64,000 nt of DNA from assembly GCA_019359035.1 (NCBI GenBank), contig JAHHIC010000033.1, forward strand, positions 1-64,000. The letters are read 5' to 3'. Shown piece by piece: positions 45,481 through 54,933 of the stretch. Both the position numbers and the translations under genes were made by a program. The stretch is from Scytonematopsis contorta HA4267-MV1 (GTDB lineage Bacteria > Cyanobacteriota > Cyanobacteriia > Cyanobacteriales > Nostocaceae). Positions within the stretch are counted from its first letter, which is position 1, and the number at the start of each line of letters is the position of its first letter. The notes under the pieces are model-generated. The model did not search any database. It was not told where the DNA came from and was given only the letters and a program-made list of their open reading frames with translations.

Positions 45481-46269
45481 ATGCAAAATTTAGATACCCA
45501 AATTACAACAGATTTGAGTTTAGAGCTTTTTCACAAACAGACAAAAACTTCGTTTGACCTACCAGCAAATTATTCTACTATTCTCATCGGGAAGCCACAC
45601 AATGACATAGCCCCTGATATAGATGTATCAAACTTGCCAAATGAGGATATAGTTTCCCGCAATCATGCGAAAATTTACATAGAGAAAAATACTTATTTTA
45701 TAGAAGATTTAGGTAGTTCTAATGGGACATTCCTAAACAAAACAAAACTAGAGCCAGGAAAACGTTACCCATTACAATTAGGAGATAAAATTAATCTTGG
45801 TCAAGATAAAAAAGTAACTTTTATATTTCAAGAAAAACAAATTATAGCTTCATCATCTACTAATAAAGCTATGTCTTCAGAAACAGTGCTTCAGCCTCAA
45901 CGTTTTCAAAAGCAAAAAACATCTGTAGACCGTACCAGCAAAGTAGTAGGTTTAGCATCACTGTTTGCGGCAGTAGTTCTGTTAGCTGCTAATACTCAAA
46001 TTGGTATATTTGTTCGTATTCCTAGCCTACTGTTATGTGTTGCAGGAATCGTCATCCTTTTACAGCGACGTTATAACCGTAATTGGGGGTGGGTTCTAAT
46101 CGGTTTGGGAATCGCTGTAATGCTGTTTACAGGTAATATATTTTTATCAGTTAATTTTCTCGCTATCTTGGGTTCCACAGCCTTATTTATTGCTGGATAT
46201 CAATTATTTACGACAGGTAAAGTCTGGAAATATAGTTTGCAAGAAATTAAAGGTTTATTAAAAAAGTAA
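45481..46269 (+). CDS. FHA-domain membrane protein
   Basis: A 262-residue protein with an N-terminal forkhead-associated domain (about residues 30-112) that binds phosphothreonine: VSRNHAKIYI and DLGSSNGTFLN are the classical conserved blocks. A linker (120-155) leads to three or four membrane helices (about 160-250). It would place a phosphopeptide reader at the inner face of a membrane, probably downstream of a Ser/Thr kinase. The 35 bases before the ATG are almost pure pyrimidine (TTCCTTCTTCC-like), with no Shine-Dalgarno sequence. Confidence 0.88.
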   Translation: MQNLDTQITTDLSLELFHKQTKTSFDLPANYSTILIGKPHNDIAPDIDVSNLPNEDIVSRNHAKIYIEKNTYFIEDLGSSNGTFLNKTKLEPGKRYPLQLGDKINLGQDKKVTFIFQEKQIIASSSTNKAMSSETVLQPQRFQKQKTSVDRTSKVVGLASLFAAVVLLAANTQIGIFVRIPSLLLCVAGIVILLQRRYNRNWGWVLIGLGIAVMLFTGNIFLSVNFLAILGSTALFIAGYQLFTTGKVWKYSLQEIKGLLKK

Positions 46270-46338
46270 AATTCACTATTAAGCTTACAAACGTTAAAAC
46301 CCAACCTACAAACACTAGCTGTGCCAGATAAATTATAT

Positions 46339-46364
46339 GGAGACCGTATAAATACGCTCTCTAC
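46339..46364. repeat. Degenerate GGAGACC...CTCTCTAC palindrome
   Basis: A weakened member of the GTAGAGACG family in the 290-bp gap before the DUF218 gene. Nothing else is recognised in that gap apart from a CCCAACCTACAAACAC fragment at its left. Confidence 0.5.
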
Positions 46365-46559
46365 GTTTTGGTGAGAGCATCTGGAGAAATTTATGACTAA
46401 AGATAGTGAATATATTTATACATATCCTTTAAGATTTAACTCATAGATTAATTTATCAAGCTTTTGTTCATAAACTATTGAGCTGATTAGTGATTAGTTC
46501 GTTTTTCTTGTTTGATGCAGAGGAGTGTAAGTAAAAGTTATCAGTAAAGGAAGAAAATC

Positions 46560-47177
46560 ATGTTTTTAAGTGGCAAGATTAAAAAACAGTGCTTAGCTAT
46601 AATTACATTTTTGTTGACACCTATAATGCTACCATTTGTGGCAATCACAGCGTTAAGTATTTACATTTATGGTCAAAAAAATGATATTAGTAAAGCTGAT
46701 GCCGCAATTGTTTTAGGAGCAGCTACTTGGGGAGAGAAACCATCACCTGTTTTCCGAGAACGAATCAATCACGCTATTAATCTTTATAAAAGTGGATTCG
46801 TTAATCGCATTATTTTTACTGGTGGAATTGGTGAAAATAAAAAAGTTGCAGAAGCTACTGTGGGTAAAAAATATGCAATAGGACATGGAGTTAAAAAAGC
46901 GCATATCTTAACCGAAGCTGAATCTAAAAGCACTCTCGAAAATATCCAAAATGCTAAAATAGTGGCAAACGAAGCTGATTTATCTAAGTTTCTTATCGTC
47001 AGCGACCCTTTACACCTAAAACGAGCTGTTTTCATGGCACGAGATTTAGGAATGGATGCACATCCTTCTGCTACTCCGACTTCTCGCTTTATCAGTTTTA
47101 AAAGTAAAATGCTTTTTCTTATAAGAGAGACATATGGTTACTTTGTTTATCTTTTGTTTAGAAAATTTTTGATTTAA
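46560..47177 (+). CDS. DUF218 (YdcF/SanA/ElyC) family protein
   Basis: A 205-residue protein with an N-terminal membrane anchor (CLAIITFLLTPIMLPFVAIT) and a DUF218 domain: ADAAIVLGAATWGEKPSPVFRERI, IIFTGGIGENKKVAEATVGK, TEAESKSTLENIQNA and FLIVSDPLHLKRAVFMARDLG. Relatives ElyC and SanA affect envelope integrity and vancomycin exclusion; biochemical activity is not settled. Size matches SanA-type members. AAAGGAAG lies upstream of ATG 46560. Confidence 0.92.
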   Translation: MFLSGKIKKQCLAIITFLLTPIMLPFVAITALSIYIYGQKNDISKADAAIVLGAATWGEKPSPVFRERINHAINLYKSGFVNRIIFTGGIGENKKVAEATVGKKYAIGHGVKKAHILTEAESKSTLENIQNAKIVANEADLSKFLIVSDPLHLKRAVFMARDLGMDAHPSATPTSRFISFKSKMLFLIRETYGYFVYLLFRKFLI

Positions 47178-47206
47178 ACTATAGGCAATAATTGTAAAAA
47201 CGTGAC

Positions 47207-47703
47207 ACATATTGTAGAGACGCGATTAATCGCGTCTCTACATTGTTTGTTTATTTATCGCAAATTCCACATATTGTAGAGACGCGATTAATCGCGTCTC
47301 TACATTGTTTGTTTATTTATCGCAAATTCCACATATTGTAAAGACGCGATTAATCGCGTCTCTACATTGTTTATTTTATTTATCGCAAATTCCACATATT
47401 GTAGAGACGCGATTAATCGCGTCTCTACATTGTTTATTTTATTTATCGCAAATTCCACATATTGTAGAGACGCGATTAATCGCGTCTCTACATTGTTTAT
47501 TTTATTTATCGCAAATTCCACATATTGTAAAGACGCGATTAATCGCGTCTCTACATTGTTTGTTTATTTATCGCAAATTCCACATATTGTAGAGACGCGA
47601 TTAATCGCGTCTCTACATTGTTTATTTTATTTATCGCAAATTCCACATATTGTAGAGACGCGATTAATCGCGTCTCTACATTGTTTATTTTATTTATCGC
47701 AAA
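47207..47703. repeat. 62/63-bp tandem array, 8 units with palindromes
   Basis: Units start at 47207, 47269, 47331, 47394, 47457, 47520, 47582 and 47645. Each has ACATATTG, a 28-base palindrome (GTAGAGACGCGATTAATCGC and arm, in some units GTAAAGACG), then ATTGTTT(A/G)TTTTATTTATCGCAAATTCC. Units are 62 or 63 bases by one indel and nearly identical. The last unit runs into the 3' end of the WD40 gene: the bases TTTATTTATCGCAAA are both the end of the unit and the complement of its last codons and stop. No spacers exist, so this is not CRISPR. Confidence 0.95.
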
Positions 47704-50700
47704 GTTTACGTTCAGAAGCGCTCAGTTGGGAATTAGTTGTCAGATAATTATGCAACTTCTTACAACCACGAGTTAGTAATTGATTGAAATCCATCGTCCG
47801 TAGTTCAATTCCTTCTAAATTCCAAATCTTCACAGTTTGGTCACCGCTAGCAGAAGCTAATATTTTGCCGTTGGGACTAAAAGTTGCTGCTGATACACCC
47901 GCTTTATGTCCTTCTAAAGTTTTTAGTAAATTACCGCTTTCCACACTCCATAGTTTAATAGTTTGGTCATCACTTGCTGAAGCGATTACTTTACCGTCAG
48001 GAGAAAAATTCACGTTATTAACTGAGTCACTATGTCCATTTAGAGTTTTTAGTAGTTTACCTTCTCTACTCCACACAGTGACTTTCCCGTCTTGACTCCC
48101 AGCAGCAATAATCTTACCATCGGGGCTGAAATTTAAACCCCAAATACTTCCTGTATTTTCTTGTAAGGTTTTTAATAAACGACCATCGCGACTCCAGAGT
48201 TTTATACTTTTATCTGCACTCGCGGTCGCTATTATTTTACCATCTGGACTAAATTTAACATTATTTACCCAACCATTATGTCCTGTAAGAGTAGTAAGCA
48301 AGCGTCCATCCAAAGTCCACAGTTTTGCAGTTTTGTCTTTGCTTGCAGAAGCCAGAGTTTTACCATCTGGGCTAAAAGTCATATTTAGTATAAAAGCATT
48401 ATGACTATCAACACTTTTGGATATTAGGCTTATCGCTCCTGCATTATCTTTTTTCCAAAATTGGATGCGATTATCGATGCTAGTTAATGCAAATGTATTT
48501 ATATTTGGATTAATACCAAGGTCAACGATATCTGGGATAGGTGATTTTTCACTTTTAAGTAGTTGACCGTCAATACTCCAAGTTTTTAAGGTTTCGTCTG
48601 CACTCGCTGAAAGAATTTTACTGCCATCTGGGCTAAATAGGACTTTTGTTACACCCCCTTTATGACCAATTAAAGTTTTTGGTAAAATAACGTTATTTAA
48701 ATCCCAAAGTCTAACGCTGTGGTCGTCACTGGCTGATGCAATTGTCTTACCGTCTGGACTAAAGCTAACATTGTTGATTACGTGGTTATGACCAGAAAAA
48801 GTATGTAATAAATAACCGTCTAAAGTCGAAATTTTAATCGTTTTGTCAGTACCCGCAGAAGCTAGTAATTCACCGTCGGGTGAAAAACTGACTCCTCTTA
48901 CACCACTTTTGTGTTCGGTAAAATTGTTGAGTAAATTTCCATCTCGACTCCAAAGTTTTACGGTATGGTCACTACTTGCTGATGCAAATTTTTTTCCGTC
49001 GGGTGACCAAGCTAAACCTAAAACCTCGTTGGTATGTCCTTTTAGAGTTTTTAGCAATTTCCCATCCCGACTCCAAAGTTTGATTGTATCATCGTCACTC
49101 GCTGAGGCGATCGCACTTCCATCGGGAGAAAAAATTGCGCTGTTGACACCTTTAGTATGACCTGAAAGTGTTTTGAGTAGCTTACCATCACGATTCCATA
49201 GTATAACAGTATTATCATCGCTGGCAGAAACAATCATCTGACCGTCAGGAGAAAAAGCAGCGTAATTAACAGCATTAGTATGTCCAGTCAGAGTCAAAAG
49301 TAATTTGCCTTCCAAACTCCAAAGTTTGATAGTGTTGTCAACACCAGCAGAAATAATAGTATTGCCATCAGGTGAAAAATTAACGCTATTTACCCCATCA
49401 CGCTCTCGTAATATCCGTAACAAAGAACCATCACGTCCCCAAATTTTAATAGTAGAATCACTACCAGCCGTAGCAATTATCTTACCATCGGGACTAAATT
49501 GAACTCCAGATACCCAAGAATTGTGACCCAACAAGCGATTGCTTTCGTGAACATTATAAACAGAAGCTCGTAGGTTATCTTTAGTTTGATTTTTAATATC
49601 TGCAGGTATTGGATAAAAATTAATACTCTGTAATTCTTTCGTCATCTTAACACTGGTAACCAAAGCCTCCAATTGCTTACCAGACAATAAATAATTTTCC
49701 GATAGTGAATTTAAAGCTTGTACTTCTTTTAACAAAGCTCTTTGACTTTGCTGAAAAGCCAAACCAGCAAAACTAAAAGCAGCTAAACCCAAAAAACTAA
49801 TTATAGCAACAGCTCTCTTAGCTTTTTTGAGTGCGCTTTTTTCTTTATCTTGTAATCGTTGTCGCTCGTCTAAACAAGCAGCAATAAATAACTGTACATC
49901 ACCAGAAAGCTCATCCGTGTAATGTATATAAATATCTTCTGCTTCAGCTAACCTTACACCCTGTAACAAAAAATCATGACCCTCATTATTATGCTTCCAT
50001 AACGCAGCAGCATCCTCAATTTGTCTTTGGGAACGTAAACGAGCGCGATTTTCTTCCAACCACCAACGCAAAGTAGACCAGTAACGAATCAGAACTTCGT
50101 GAGCAACTTCTACTGTGGGGGGGGTGGGGAGTAGGGAGTGGGGAGTGGGGGGAGTCCGGAGTGGGGAGTGGGGAGTGGGGAGTGGGGGAGTTTTGCTTTT
50201 GGCTTGAGCTAAGGTGCTTTCCTCTTCTTCTAAGTTTACTACTACTAATTTAGCTGTTGTTAATACTGCTAGGGTTCTTTCTATTAATTCAGTAGGATAT
50301 TTTTTGACGACTAACTCTGATTTGAGTACTCGTCTTCTTGTATCTTCCGTACCTTCTCCTAACTGTGTTAATGATAGAAAAATCCAACGAGCGCACTCTT
50401 GGGCTTCTGGGTCTAGACTATCATAAACAGCTTGTGCCTTGGTTTCTAATGCACCTTTTATTCCACCAAGGTGTTGTTGGTATGCTTTTAAAGTCAGTTC
50501 TCCACAACTACGAAACTCCCATAACTGTTCTAGGACAAACTCTAACAAAGATAAATTTCCAGGGGAGTGATGCAACTCTTGTAACAACACTTCAACTAGC
50601 TGGGAGTCAACATTTAACCCAACTTGTTCTGCTGGACTGACAATTACCTGACGATATTCCTCTTTAGTTAAACAAGGAGGTACTAAAACGCTAGATTTTT

Positions 50701-53095
50701 GTAGGAATTTTGCCAAGGTGGGTATTTCTAAACAAGCAGCAATAAAATCTGCTCGCAAAGTAATAACTACTTTAAACTTATCGGGAGCAAACTCCAAAGC
50801 TCCTAAAATTATTTCCAAAAAACATTCTCGCTCTACTTTATTAGCAAGAGTAAATAACTCCTCAAACTGGTCTATCACCAACATAACCACAGGTTCCGGT
50901 CGCTGGGATAACCAGTCGAGTAGGAGGGGAGTGGGGAGTGGGGAGTGGGGAGTGGTTGGGGAGGGAGGGAGGGGGAGAGGGTGGGATGAGGGAGATGGGG
51001 ATTTACTTATTTTTCTTTCCCCATTCCCAATTCTCAATTCCCCATTCCCAATTTCCCATTCCCCACTCCCCATTCCCAATTCCCCACTCCCAACTCCCAA
51101 CTCCCCAATTTTCTTAATTAATTCTTCTAGGGGTCGTGTTCCTGGACGTAGGGTTTTTATCCACCATTCTTTGGTGTTTTGTTTGCTGTTTTGTTTGCTG
51201 TCGTCTGGTAGCAGAATTCCTTTTCTTAATTGAGCAATTAATCCTGCTTGTACTAATGAGGATTTACCACTTCCAGAAGCTCCCACTACAGCGAGGAAGG
51301 ATTGATTGCTCAAGTGCTGAATCAGACTTTTGGTTAATTCTTCTCTACCGTAAAAATACTGTGAATCTTCAGTATCAAAAGCTCTTAATCCTCTGTATGG
51401 ACAAATTCCTAAATCAATCGCTGGGGTATAATTAATACTTCTAATTGTATTGCTGACTGGTAATATTTCGATTACACCCTTTGCTCCAGAGAGCCAGATG
51501 TGCAATGGAGAAGTTTCTTTCCAAGTTGTTTGTAATTGAGTAATCCAACCAGCAGCCGTTAAACCATCAGACTGTTTGACTTTACTTAAAGTATCATACA
51601 AAGTGAGCAAAAATTTTTCAGAATTTTCAGCAGGAGAACTAGCAGCAATAATACATTGTCCTTGTTCTAATCCTAATTGTAAATCATCTACCCAATCTTG
51701 CAAGGAAGTTTGCTTTTCGTGACCAGGAGAATCTAAAATAATTATTTGTTGAACATCAGAAGAACGTCTTAGCTGCTGTCTTAACCAAGAACGACTTAGA
51801 CGGATATCTTCTCCTAATACTAAAAAAGCATCCCCAGTGTCACTTTCTTCAACTCGTCCGTGCAGATATAACAAAACAGTGGACATTTCTACATTAGCTG
51901 GTAGCTTTTGTACTGCTTGTTTGGTATTTTGTGATGTAGTTTGTTCTGTTATTTGTAAACAGTCTTGAATCGCTTGCTTTAATTCTTTAAGAGTATTTTT
52001 TGGAGGTTGGGGAAAATAATTTAGCTCAAAACCACCTGCTCTCCGTAATATCTTACAAAAATCCAGAGTGGTTTTATTAGTAGCCATCCCTTCCACGATT
52101 AATGCTTTTCGTGGATATAAAGATTCTGTCTGAGTTGGTTTGAGTCCGATAACTAATTCTCCTACACCCTCCACAATTCGTTTGGGAGTTTGTAGTGGGT
52201 ATTCTGCGTAAAGTCGATTTTCACCTCGACCACTTTTTTGCTGATTAATTAATCGCAGTTGTTGGTTAGTTTGTTCTATATATTGAATTGTCTGACGATA
52301 AACATAACGATAAAGCCCATCTGCATCAATAGTACCTTGATTATCCGCAGCTTCACCTCGCAATCCTCGCATTAAAAAATAAGTAAAAACACCATGTCCC
52401 AACTCCGGAAATTCCCAAGATTGCTGGTCTGTGTCGCAAGAAAGTAAAGCATAAAATCCTTTGCTTTTTTTTGCTCGTTGTTGCAACATTTTCATCATTT
52501 GCAACGTCGGGTTGCCAGAACTATCAATACTAGTTCTTTCAATAGTAGTAACTTTTTGCGTTACATACGTTACAGTTGCCACTGTTTTTGGTTTTGCTCC
52601 TAACAGTGTCATGCTACCGCTATGACATGTATCTAACCATATTAATTGTTGGTGTGCCTGACTGCTACCAAAAATTTGTAAAAGTTCTTGTAAAGGTAAA
52701 CCTGTATGGAGTAAATTATCAAGTTGTGTATCAGCTAAAGACAAAACAACTTCCTGAGTATTTGGCTCTAATACACCATGACCAGAAAAATAAAAAAGTA
52801 TTGTATCTTGCGGTTGAACTGCGGCAACTATTTTATTTAAACTTTTATATAAATTAGTAAGAGTTGGCTGTTGAGAGGCAAAGTCATGATATACCGCTGC
52901 TTCTTTTTGCGGAAAATCTTGAGTTGCTTTAGCTAAAGCTTCTGTTAACCCTTGACAATCAATAGCAGAATAACGTAAAGTCGGGAATCGCTCATCCTGA
53001 TATTTGTTAACACCTACTAATAATAGCCAAAGTTTTGCTTGTCCGGTTTCTAAAGCACGAAAAGAGCGACTTGTTGCAATACTAAGAGGAGACAT
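47690..53095 (-). CDS. Caspase-like / NTPase (nSTAND) / 14-repeat WD40 protein
   Basis: An 1801-residue multidomain protein. A caspase-like (peptidase C14) domain covers about residues 20-250 with catalytic His106 (FYFSGHG) and Cys157 (LDTCHSGS). Residues 320-540 are a second caspase-fold-like region without obvious catalytic pair. The NTPase begins at [11 protein letters not shown] with Walker [11 protein letters not shown] (about 605) and Walker [15 protein letters not shown] membrane-like segment ([19 protein letters not shown]) is near 1105. Fourteen WD40 repeats (about 1197-1785, FSPDGKxIASASxDxTIKLW) would make two seven-blade propellers; the ninth is degenerate. The C-terminus [13 protein letters not shown] is common in such proteins. 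Likely an effector of signalling or regulated death (metacaspase type). Two repeat tracts lie within it. Confidence 0.93.
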   Translation of the reverse strand: MSPLSIATSRSFRALETGQAKLWLLLVGVNKYQDERFPTLRYSAIDCQGLTEALAKATQDFPQKEAAVYHDFASQQPTLTNLYKSLNKIVAAVQPQDTILFYFSGHGVLEPNTQEVVLSLADTQLDNLLHTGLPLQELLQIFGSSQAHQQLIWLDTCHSGSMTLLGAKPKTVATVTYVTQKVTTIERTSIDSSGNPTLQMMKMLQQRAKKSKGFYALLSCDTDQQSWEFPELGHGVFTYFLMRGLRGEAADNQGTIDADGLYRYVYRQTIQYIEQTNQQLRLINQQKSGRGENRLYAEYPLQTPKRIVEGVGELVIGLKPTQTESLYPRKALIVEGMATNKTTLDFCKILRRAGGFELNYFPQPPKNTLKELKQAIQDCLQITEQTTSQNTKQAVQKLPANVEMSTVLLYLHGRVEESDTGDAFLVLGEDIRLSRSWLRQQLRRSSDVQQIIILDSPGHEKQTSLQDWVDDLQLGLEQGQCIIAASSPAENSEKFLLTLYDTLSKVKQSDGLTAAGWITQLQTTWKETSPLHIWLSGAKGVIEILPVSNTIRSINYTPAIDLGICPYRGLRAFDTEDSQYFYGREELTKSLIQHLSNQSFLAVVGASGSGKSSLVQAGLIAQLRKGILLPDDSKQNSKQNTKEWWIKTLRPGTRPLEELIKKIGELGVGSGELGMGSGEWEIGNGELRIGNGERKISKSPSPSSHPLPLPPSPTTPHSPLPTPLLLDWLSQRPEPVVMLVIDQFEELFTLANKVERECFLEIILGALEFAPDKFKVVITLRADFIAACLEIPTLAKFLQKSSVLVPPCLTKEEYRQVIVSPAEQVGLNVDSQLVEVLLQELHHSPGNLSLLEFVLEQLWEFRSCGELTLKAYQQHLGGIKGALETKAQAVYDSLDPEAQECARWIFLSLTQLGEGTEDTRRRVLKSELVVKKYPTELIERTLAVLTTAKLVVVNLEEEESTLAQAKSKTPPLPTPHSPLRTPPTPHSLLPTPPTVEVAHEVLIRYWSTLRWWLEENRARLRSQRQIEDAAALWKHNNEGHDFLLQGVRLAEAEDIYIHYTDELSGDVQLFIAACLDERQRLQDKEKSALKKAKRAVAIISFLGLAAFSFAGLAFQQSQRALLKEVQALNSLSENYLLSGKQLEALVTSVKMTKELQSINFYPIPADIKNQTKDNLRASVYNVHESNRLLGHNSWVSGVQFSPDGKIIATAGSDSTIKIWGRDGSLLRILRERDGVNSVNFSPDGNTIISAGVDNTIKLWSLEGKLLLTLTGHTNAVNYAAFSPDGQMIVSASDDNTVILWNRDGKLLKTLSGHTKGVNSAIFSPDGSAIASASDDDTIKLWSRDGKLLKTLKGHTNEVLGLAWSPDGKKFASASSDHTVKLWSRDGNLLNNFTEHKSGVRGVSFSPDGELLASAGTDKTIKISTLDGYLLHTFSGHNHVINNVSFSPDGKTIASASDDHSVRLWDLNNVILPKTLIGHKGGVTKVLFSPDGSKILSASADETLKTWSIDGQLLKSEKSPIPDIVDLGINPNINTFALTSIDNRIQFWKKDNAGAISLISKSVDSHNAFILNMTFSPDGKTLASASKDKTAKLWTLDGRLLTTLTGHNGWVNNVKFSPDGKIIATASADKSIKLWSRDGRLLKTLQENTGSIWGLNFSPDGKIIAAGSQDGKVTVWSREGKLLKTLNGHSDSVNNVNFSPDGKVIASASDDQTIKLWSVESGNLLKTLEGHKAGVSAATFSPNGKILASASGDQTVKIWNLEGIELRTMDFNQLLTRGCKKLHNYLTTNSQLSASERKLCDK
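50115..50191. repeat. GGGGAGT tract inside the WD40 gene, linker
   Basis: Encodes [20 protein letters not shown] in the region after the NTPase. Same family as 6979-7156, frame kept. Confidence 0.9.
50922..51110. repeat. GGGGAGT/ACTCCCC tract inside the WD40 gene, NTPase
   Basis: A complete inverted pair (GGGGAGT units left, ACTCCCC/ATTCCC units right) encoding about 63 residues ([17 protein letters not shown] and [13 protein letters not shown]). It lies between Walker A and Walker B of the NTPase, after [15 protein letters not shown]. The frame is unbroken. Confidence 0.9.
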
Positions 53096-53534
53096 TTTTG
53101 TACGGATTTTTATGTAAGTGTTTTGTATAATTATTTAAAGATTTACGTTTAATTCTCTGAACGCTTTTTTAAGCACCTTTTTGCTAGGTGTGTTGTAAGC
53201 GAGATTGTAGATGCTTCACATTTGTATACTGACATAATTGATGTTTATATTCATACTCTTTAAATAAAAATTAACTAAGTAAGTTTGTTTATCGATATTT
53301 ATTGATTCAGTATGTTTACGGTTCTCCTTTCTGCTAGGCTTTGATAGTATAATCCGGACAAATTTAAAAATTGATACAATTTTTTCACCTAGCGATTGAA
53401 ATCGGGGATACGTAAGGAAAATAGACCTATGTGGGTTGAATATTAGAATGCATAGAAGTCAGAAAGTGAAATTAATCTTAAGGTAGATGTTTTTACTGTG
53501 CATTAAGGCTACACTTATATACGAATCAGAGTAA

Positions 53535-53725
53535 GTCAGCTTAATCTAGTAAATATTATTACCTAACAAAGAAAGGTAGTGAAATAACTAGAGCGGAGGA
53601 ACCAAACTTTGGGGCGAATCTCATGCTGGAAGAAAGGTATAAATTTTCTTCTTTATTTTTATGATACTTTTTGAGAGGGGTATTTCTCAACCCTAGCCCG
53701 TCAGCTAACTTCGTAAGCGTTGAGA
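53535..53725 (+). promoter_or_regulatory. ydaO/yuaA-type (c-di-AMP) riboswitch
   Basis: The stretch matches the conserved order of this riboswitch class: GCTTAATC at the 5' side (53539), AGCGGAGGAACC (53590-53601), TTTGGGGCGAATC (about 53608), then GAGGGGTATTTCTCAACCCT and TAGCCCGTCAGCTAACTTCG (about 53694-53713) and GTAAGCGT. GCTTA at the start can pair with TAAGC at the end to close stem P1. CAGCTAAC and GGGGxGAATC are near-invariant in the class. The leader is 105 bases upstream of the ABC permease gene; high c-di-AMP usually turns off expression. The rest of the 53096-53534 gap shows nothing I can name. Confidence 0.88.
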
Positions 53726-53829
53726 AGAGACTGAAGAGAGGGCATTTTTTAATGTTCCAAACTCATCAGTGTCTAAGCCTGGTACTGCTCGGGTTTGTAC
53801 TATGTTCATGACTTAAGGTGAGACTATAA

Positions 53830-54681
53830 ATGATATTTCAACTTAATGTAGGTGCAATCCTTGCTGTTGCTGGACAAACAGCTTGGAAAAAAAGTAAACC
53901 AGTTATTTTTCGTGATAGTTTTTTGCTGCCGATAGCTGGATTTATAGGCATAATTATATTGTGGTGGGCTATTGCTATTGTCAATAAAGAATTGATGCCT
54001 ACACCAATAGAAGCTTTAGTCGCAAATTTAGACTACATTTTACATCCATTTTATAGACGGGGACCTGGAAATCTAGGGATTGGTTGGTTATTATTAGCAA
54101 GCTTGCGACGGGTATTAATAGGCTTTTCATTAGGTGCTTTGGTTGCTATTCCTCTTGGCTTTCTGATTGGTATGTCCAAACAAGCGATGATGGCATTTAA
54201 TCCCATTATTCAAATTTTTAAACCAGTGTCACCTTTAGCATGGCTACCAATTTCTTTAGCTATTTTTAATTTAGCAGAACCATCAGCAATTTTCGTAATC
54301 TTTATTACTTCTTTGTGGCCGACAATTATTAACACAGCGTTAGGTGTTGCAAGTGTTCCCAAAGATTACTTGGATGTAGCGCAAGTACTGGAAATGCCAC
54401 GCTGGAGAAGAATTACAAAAATTATTTGGCCAGCAAGCTTACCTTATATTTTCACAGGATTACGCATTAGTTTAGGTATCGCTTGGCTAGTTATTGTTGC
54501 TGTGGAAATGCTCACGGGTGGTGTAGGTATTGGATTTTTTGTTTGGGATGAATGGAGCCGTCTCAACTTAAGCTCTGTTTTTCTGGCAGTATTGGTAATT
54601 GGTTTAACTGGACTTGTACTTGACTTTGCTGTGGGTAAGATTCAATCTTGGGTTACTCATCGTCCGACTATTTCTAATTAG
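53830..54681 (+). CDS. NitT/TauT-type ABC transporter permease (NrtB-like)
   Basis: A 283-residue inner-membrane permease. Six helices are visible, with the family start LLPIAGFIGIIILWWAIAIV and LMPTPIEALVANL. The cytoplasmic EAA-like loop that contacts the ATPase is YLDVAQVLEMPRWRRITKIIWPASLPYIFTG. It is most like nitrate/nitrite, bicarbonate or cyanate permeases of cyanobacteria. AAGGTGA precedes ATG 53830. It is the first gene behind the c-di-AMP-type riboswitch. Confidence 0.92.
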   Translation: MIFQLNVGAILAVAGQTAWKKSKPVIFRDSFLLPIAGFIGIIILWWAIAIVNKELMPTPIEALVANLDYILHPFYRRGPGNLGIGWLLLASLRRVLIGFSLGALVAIPLGFLIGMSKQAMMAFNPIIQIFKPVSPLAWLPISLAIFNLAEPSAIFVIFITSLWPTIINTALGVASVPKDYLDVAQVLEMPRWRRITKIIWPASLPYIFTGLRISLGIAWLVIVAVEMLTGGVGIGFFVWDEWSRLNLSSVFLAVLVIGLTGLVLDFAVGKIQSWVTHRPTISN

Positions 54682-54798
54682 GTAATTGGTAATGGGTAAG
54701 TGGTAATGGGTAATTGGTAATTGGTAATTGGTAATTGGTAATTGGTAATTGGTAATTTGTAATGGGTAATTGGTAATTGGTAATTGGTGATTGCTAAT
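54681..54798. repeat. GGTAATT tandem repeat
   Basis: About sixteen GGTAATT/GGTAATG heptamers directly after the permease stop codon, in the gap to the binding-protein gene. Possibly a mRNA spacer in the operon. Confidence 0.85.
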
Positions 54799-54829
54799 GG
54801 GATATCAATTAAATATCAAAACTCACTCT

Positions 54830-54856
54830 TGTGGGGTGGGCATCCTTGCCCGCCCG
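54830..54856. repeat. GTGGGCATCCTTGCCCGCC repeat
   Basis: Reverse-orientation copy of the element at 27239-27263. Confidence 0.7.
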
Positions 54857-54933
54857 GTTGTGTTTCATTGAGTTGACATCTGCTGTATCGATGGATGTCA
54901 ATAACCGGGTTGTAAAAATGGGGGATTAAAAAA

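Noticed and set aside
47207-47703. Regular 62/63-bp repeats that could be taken for a CRISPR array
   Set aside because: The whole unit is repeated, with no variable spacers and no cas genes; each unit has one long palindrome.
47305-47747. Open frames on both strands through the tandem array, with repeated peptides such as IANSTYCRDAINRVSTLF
   Set aside because: They exist only because the repeat units happen to lack stops; there is no ribosome site and several frames are open at once.
50718-51233. A 171-codon plus-strand frame inside the WD40 gene
   Set aside because: It follows the repeat tract, which is free of stops in several frames; the minus-strand frame contains all the domain motifs.
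53096-53534. A guanidine-I (ykkC) riboswitch upstream of the transporter, which is common for this transporter class
   Set aside because: The conserved CTAGGGTTCCG and CTGGTCCGAGAG blocks are not present; the conserved ydaO-type blocks explain the leader.
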